Part shown: piece after piece, positions 59,094 through 64,000 of the stretch
Layout of the letters: every line of letters begins with the position of its first letter
How positions within the stretch are numbered: the stretch's first letter is position 1
DNA from: Adiantum capillus-veneris
Taxonomy: Eukaryota > Streptophyta > Polypodiopsida > Polypodiales > Pteridaceae
Assembly: GCA_014529385.2 (NCBI GenBank)
Contig: CM043970.1
Location: 59,819,523-59,883,522, forward strand
Direction: 5' to 3'
DNA: 64,000 nt
Made by a program: the position numbers and the translations under genes
The notes under the pieces: model-generated
What the model saw: only the letters and a program-made list of their open reading frames with translations
Told to the model about the DNA's origin: nothing
The model's database searches: none

Positions 59094-59463
59094 TCAAATC
59101 TCTCTATTACATAAGGGAGAAAGAGCCAAGAGATGGTGTATCTTTGTGAGAGTAAGGGTTATGGTAATAGAAGCCATGGCTATAGTAAGGGGAAAAAACA
59201 TTGCAAGTGTATGCACTATGTGTTTAGGGAGGATCATAGTGCATGTGATGGGCTCAATACCTGGTGTGGTATAGCGGTTATAGTGATAGTTATTAGCATA
59301 AGGGTTATGGTAGTAGGGTTGAAGTGCACCTGGCTCAAGGGGTGGTGGTGGGTCCTCCACCCAATAGTTTGCACCCTTGCATGTTATATAACGCTCTTTT
59401 GATTTTGTGCTCACATCCTGGGCAATCCATGGCCACGTGCAGCTCCACCACCTGGTTTTTTGA
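59094..59463 (-). pseudogene. Heavy-metal-associated (HMA/HIPP-like) exon and decayed tail
   Basis: On the minus strand a splice-acceptor-like TTGCAG is followed (59,463 down to about 59,375) by QVVELHVAMDCPGCEHKIKR and ALYNMQG, the start of a heavy-metal-associated domain with the MxCxxC metal site. Plant HIPP genes commonly have an intron right after this point. Farther on are Tyr/Asn/His-rich phrases (YYHNPY twice, in two frames), like the Tyr-rich tails of HIPP proteins, but frames are broken and I find no CaaX end. No first exon is recognisable in the pure microsatellite on its 5' side. Probably a gene relic; an intact gene with the rest outside simple repeats is less likely. Confidence 0.55.
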
Positions 59464-59479
59464 CTGCAAGATTTGATTG

Positions 59480-60260
<781 letters not shown>

Positions 60261-60449
60261 TAGGCATTATAGAGCTTTATTGCTATGCCACTTACACCTT
60301 AATGGGGCAATACCCTTGCTTTGGGGAAGGCGGCCCCTGCTACTCACTGACTATAGACCTCCCCAGGCAATAGAAGTCGCAGGTTGAGAACGGGGCTCTC
60401 ATAGGAGAGGACGGCCGGGCGCATTCACCTCACCCACTCTGGAAGCGTG

Positions 60450-60600
60450 CAGGCCAACCTATTTAAACAGAGGTGAGGGCACACCTTGGCCCTCACTTAG
60501 CCTTGGATTGGGTTTTTTTCTCTCTCTGTTGTGTGTCGTTACTGTCTAAGCTTGCTGAGCAATGGAGCTGGCTGCTCAAACATCACAGGTGTTGTGTTTG
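60450..60600 (+). repeat. Promoter-like repeat R2 (TATTTAAA leader module)
   Basis: Second copy of R1: TATTTAAACAGAGGTGAGGG (TATA at 60,460), CCTCACTTAGCC, ATGGAGCTGG at 60,562, then ACATCACAGGT, which could be an exon end. It lies about 200 bp after the (CA)n tract. Confidence 0.65.
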
Positions 60601-62094
60601 TTCTACCTTAATATCAGTTCTAGTTTGTTTCCGTCGTGATACTATGCATGACTATGATACTATACTGGTTGTTATATATACTGTTGATTAGTCTTGATCA
60701 CAAAAACGTTGTGACGGGGTTTTTTTGGGTCTTGAGACCTCGTTTGCAAAAAAAAAAACGGTGGTGTCTCTGTCAAGCACATGCATGGACTGGTTTTTTT
60801 TCGCTACAGGATGTTGGGTTGGCTCTGTTGTAGCCGCTATGAGTTGCGGGATAGGCTCTAGTTCAGCCGCTAAGGGTTATTTTATGGGCTCTGGTTTTTT
60901 CCGCTACAGGTTTTTGCACTAATGATTGACATATTGGCTCTGTTGTAGCCGCTACAGAACGTTAATCTATTGATTTCTTAAACATGTTGCCTGTGCACAT
61001 ACTGGTTGTTACATGGGCTCTGTGACTTGCAGCACGTTAATTTACTCTCTTTTTATTAAGTAGTATGACATGTTGCATGATTTGCAGGGTTGGAAGTTAT
61101 TTGTTTTTTTTTATAAATGATCTTTGTTAGTTTGGCTTGATAAAACTGCTATCACAACTGAGCTTTGGTTGTGGGATAAGTAAGGTATCTTACTCAAGCA
61201 GGGCCGGACACTACCGTTCTTTAAAGGTTGTTAATGACTTGTGGATATCTTGGGATTATGAAGGTAAGTATATGGCTGGTATTTTCGGCTTTGGTATAGC
61301 TTCCAAGATATGGCTCATAAAATAAGGTTCCACATTAAAAAGAGGGAGTCTTGCTACTCTGCTGACTGGTTATACTGGTGTCTTATTGGTTATAAAAAAA
61401 TGAGGTAATCATTACCCTCATCTGATATCGTTGGTTGTCAAAAAGTAGTCATTAAATGAATAGGCATCTTGTACAAAAAAGGTCGGACATGACCTCTCTT
61501 TGTCTAAAAGGATACCAATGATACCATGGGATTGCTAATTTTGAAGGTAAGTATATGGTTGCTTTTTTTGGGGCTTAAGCATAGCTACCGAGCTATGGCT
61601 CTTGAAATGGTTGGACTCTTGGTAGACTTCACCACTCAGATTAGAAAGTAGAGTGTACCACTCGTTTGTGAAGTAATAAAGAAAAGACTGCTAAACATAT
61701 AAGTTCTATTGAATAACACTAGCTTGTCTAAAGTAATTAAATCCTATAAGATGGACATGGATAACAACTAATATGGTCCATTGATACCTGTAAAACACAT
61801 CCAAGGCTAACTGAATTGTTTTCTTGTTTGGATGGATGCATGTAAGGACTCTATCTTATCTTGGAGGGTTTTCTTTTCTTTGGCAAGCTACCCTACTTTA
61901 ATGAAGCACTCACTGAGGACCGGGGAAGTTCCTTTACTATCTACTTACTGAAAGAGGATCTCTTTCCGACAATCATTGTACCTAAATAATTCTAATATTG
62001 AGTTATTTTTGTACTTATCTGTTCATTATTCCCTGGCCAGCTGTCTTTTGAATGTAAAAATTCAATTATATCTTATTAGTTAAGATTTAAACAG

Positions 62095-62097
<3 letters not shown>
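60601..62097. other. Noncoding with internal minisatellite and a 280-bp spaced duplication
   Basis: GGCTCT(G/A)(T/G)T...GCCGCTA units occur four times at about 60,821-60,955. A block of GG(C/T)CGGACA...GAAGGTAAGTATATGG...GCT...TATGGCTC occurs at about 61,201-61,315 and 61,483-61,600 in diverged form. No ORF of note. It is bounded by (CA)n on both sides (60,208-60,258 and 62,098-62,149). Confidence 0.5.

Positions 62098-62149
<52 letters not shown>
62098..62149. repeat. (CA)n microsatellite
   Basis: About 50 bp of CA. Confidence 0.9.
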
Positions 62150-62150
<1 letters not shown>

Positions 62151-62338
62151 GCTGAAAATTTTGAGTTATCGACTTGCCTCTTCCATCACTCAAGTTGACT
62201 AGAAGAAGAACGCGTTCTGTTGTTGCCTAGCCTTTGAACATTCCAAATCTACAAGCACCTTCAAGATCTACGTCAAAAAAGAGAGAGATGGTTGGGCTTC
62301 TTGTAGGCTTAGCTTTCCTTGCAAGCTCAATCATCCAC

Positions 62339-62498
62339 TGCTGTGAAGAGATGATAAGATGCAGTGAATTGCTACAGCTAGAGAAGAGGCAAAGGTGTTT
62401 TGTCCACTACATGTACTATCATGTAGACGTGCGTGTGTAGATTTCTCGTACCCACAAATATAGGCATTGACCAATAAAGACGAGATTATGACCCGGTG
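62339..62498. repeat. Dispersed 157-bp repeat, copy 2
   Basis: About 88-90% like 58,567-58,723 by eye; same orientation. Confidence 0.8.
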
Positions 62499-62702
62499 AG
62501 TTCAACAGAAGGGTATTTAAAGTTCTTGAAACTTATAGAAATATATATACAGGAGGGCATTATTTTTTCAAATTTGAAAAGAACTTACAGATTTTAAAAG
62601 AAAAGGGTACATTATATTCTTAACAAAGTTCACAGATAAGGGGTTTTACAAACATGTATTGAACGCACGTGATATGGTAGCTTTACACATAGTGAACCCC
62701 CC

Positions 62703-62703
<1 letters not shown>

Positions 62704-62793
<90 letters not shown>
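62704..62793. repeat. (GA)n microsatellite
   Basis: About 90 bp of pure GA, followed by a CT-rich segment that could be a transcribed leader. Confidence 0.9.
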
Positions 62794-62795
<2 letters not shown>

Positions 62796-63037
62796 CCTCT
62801 TCCCCGAGCTCCTTTGCTTGCTTGCTTCTTTGCCGAGCCTCTTAATCCGAGAGAGCGGCTTCCTTTTTCTTCCTCCTCTGAGCTCCGACTCCCCTATGTT
62901 CCCTTATCTCTCTTGCTACCTTCCCTTCGCACCTTACTCCCACTTGTTTTCCTTCCCTTCCACCCCTTATCTCCTCTTTTTAGTAAAGAAAAACCCTTCC
63001 CCCGAAGGAACGACGGTGCCGTCGTTGCTAGGGGTGC

Positions 63038-63177
63038 ATGAAACTCATTGATGATGTGGCAGGCCATTTTTCAGACAACACAAAAATTGCCGACAGTGGT
63101 ATCGAATGTGAGCGCCTTGGAAAGCCGATGAGATCTCCCTACATTCTCAAGCTCGTCCGAGCTATGCACTGCCCAAT
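63038..63177 (+). CDS. Possible first exon of an unidentified gene
   Basis: ATG at 63,038 opens 46 codons (MKLIDDVAGHFSDN..., ending LVRAMHCP) that end at a good donor GTGAGT. A CT-rich leader-like region precedes it. Base composition is less AT-rich than the flanks. I recognise no family and see no second exon before the PPR fragment and copia insertion, so this may be a relic. Confidence 0.25.
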
Positions 63178-63406
63178 GTGAGTCGTCCTCTCTTCTTTTA
63201 CGTCCTCTCTCCTCTCTCGCTGCTTGTTGCTGCCTGCACCATTGCCCTCCTCATTTCCCCCTTTTTCCCATTCATTAAACCCCCCCACTTAAGCATTGCC
63301 TCATTGGGTGGCCATTGCTTTGGCCCTTGGACGGCCTCCCACATTAGGTTTACATGTCAACCAAGGTAATCCCAAGCATAATGTCAGTAGCCCTTGACTA
63401 ATGATG

Positions 63407-63729
63407 TCATTGTGAGATCTTTTGCCCATCTGAGTGTCTCCCAAATAGCCACATGCCTTCACGACACAAGCATAGGTGAATGCATTTCATGAAAGGCATA
63501 TATCCACCAGTCAATGTATTCCAATAGATGATGTTTTGAATTGAAATATCATCAAAAACTTTATGTGCTTTTTGTAACGGCACCACATTTGGTATACGCA
63601 TCGACCAAAACATTACCGAGCATCCATAACTGTTGACTAGAGCAGTGGCGAGATCCATTATTGCCAACCAAGCACTGTCAATCACCACATTTGGCATACA
63701 CACTGTCCACCATAGCTCTGAGCACAACT
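63407..63729 (-). pseudogene. Pentatricopeptide-repeat (PPR) protein fragment
   Basis: On the minus strand, LATALVNSYGCS..., then AHKVFDDISIQNIIYWNTL and TGGYM match the plant PPR pattern (ALV.MY...A..VFD.M..RN..SWN.LI.GY). About 100 residues remain. The usual KCG after MY is disturbed. The fragment is cut on its 5' side by the copia LTR at 63,730. PPR proteins act in organelle RNA processing; this piece is not functional. Confidence 0.55.
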
Positions 63730-64000
63730 TGTTGGGATTCAGGCCAACTGGCCGAACATCCCACTTACTACTAACCCATCTACTAACATAACCATTATAC
63801 ACTTATTCTTTAATACACAATAGAATAAGGAGCTGCAAAATAGGATAACGTTGCTGTGCGCTCCACCCAAAACACGTATGTCTCTCTCTGCTCTCGCACT
63901 TGCACTCGCACACGCTTCTCGTGGCACCTTGAATTGGTGTCAGAGCAAGGTTTGTGCTTGCCGTTTTCGCGTCCACGCGCGCACTTTCAAAAGTGCAAAC
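63730..64000 (+). mobile_element. Left end of another copia element (LTR, primer site), runs off the window
   Basis: An LTR starting TGTTGGGATTCAGGCC at 63,730 runs to about 63,926. The primer site TGGTGTCAGAGC (63,935-63,946) is one base off the initiator-Met consensus. The following leader (GTTTTCGCGTCCACGCGCGC) resembles that of the copia element at 6994 onward, so the two belong to related families. No coding region is reached. Confidence 0.7.

Overview
This is a plant nuclear window. It holds spliced genes with GT-AG introns, a CHUP1 (chloroplast-positioning) gene, plant-type copia and gypsy retrotransposons primed by initiator-Met or Asp tRNA, and very abundant AG, AC and AT microsatellites. 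A homosporous or other non-seed vascular plant (fern or lycophyte) would fit the Penelope-like reverse transcriptases related to the Naiad/Chlamys group, which are known in green algae and spike mosses. That placement is an inference and is weak.

Layout. Positions 1-969 are low-complexity flank. Positions 970-32,997 are one old Ty3/gypsy element (element C) with its two LTRs (970-1648 and 32,370-32,997) and a tRNA-Asp-like primer site. Three other retrotransposons are nested in it: a nearly intact Ty1/copia element (6807-12,463, TSD GTACT, 187-bp LTRs), a deleted gypsy derivative A (13,535-16,635), and a young minus-strand chromovirus-type gypsy element B (19,257-28,384, two 1609-bp LTRs almost identical). 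After its integrase, element C carries unusual extra material: a second aspartyl-protease-like domain, a region with repeated W-(V/I)-P-(K/R) motifs, and a 181-residue ORF behind its own TATA box.

Positions 33,000-46,300 are intergenic. They contain microsatellites, degenerate duplications and a minus-strand Penelope-like fragment (37,545-39,480) with the CxC motif described for N-terminal-endonuclease PLEs. Positions 46,423-51,893 hold the only clearly intact host gene, a nine-exon CHUP1 homologue encoding about 1030 residues. Its exon junctions all keep the frame.

From 53 kb to the end the window is again repeats. It contains a second PLE reverse transcriptase (about 55,480-56,620, YMDD present) abutting a (CA)n tract, a gypsy gag fragment, a block of nearly pure microsatellite with a 69-bp poly-C tract (59,480-60,260), an orphan heavy-metal-binding (HMA) exon, a PPR fragment, and the left end of another copia element that runs off the window.

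The most unusual signals are the two PLE copies next to (CA)n tracts, with a long undescribed N-terminal region in one of them, and the accessory gene block of element C.
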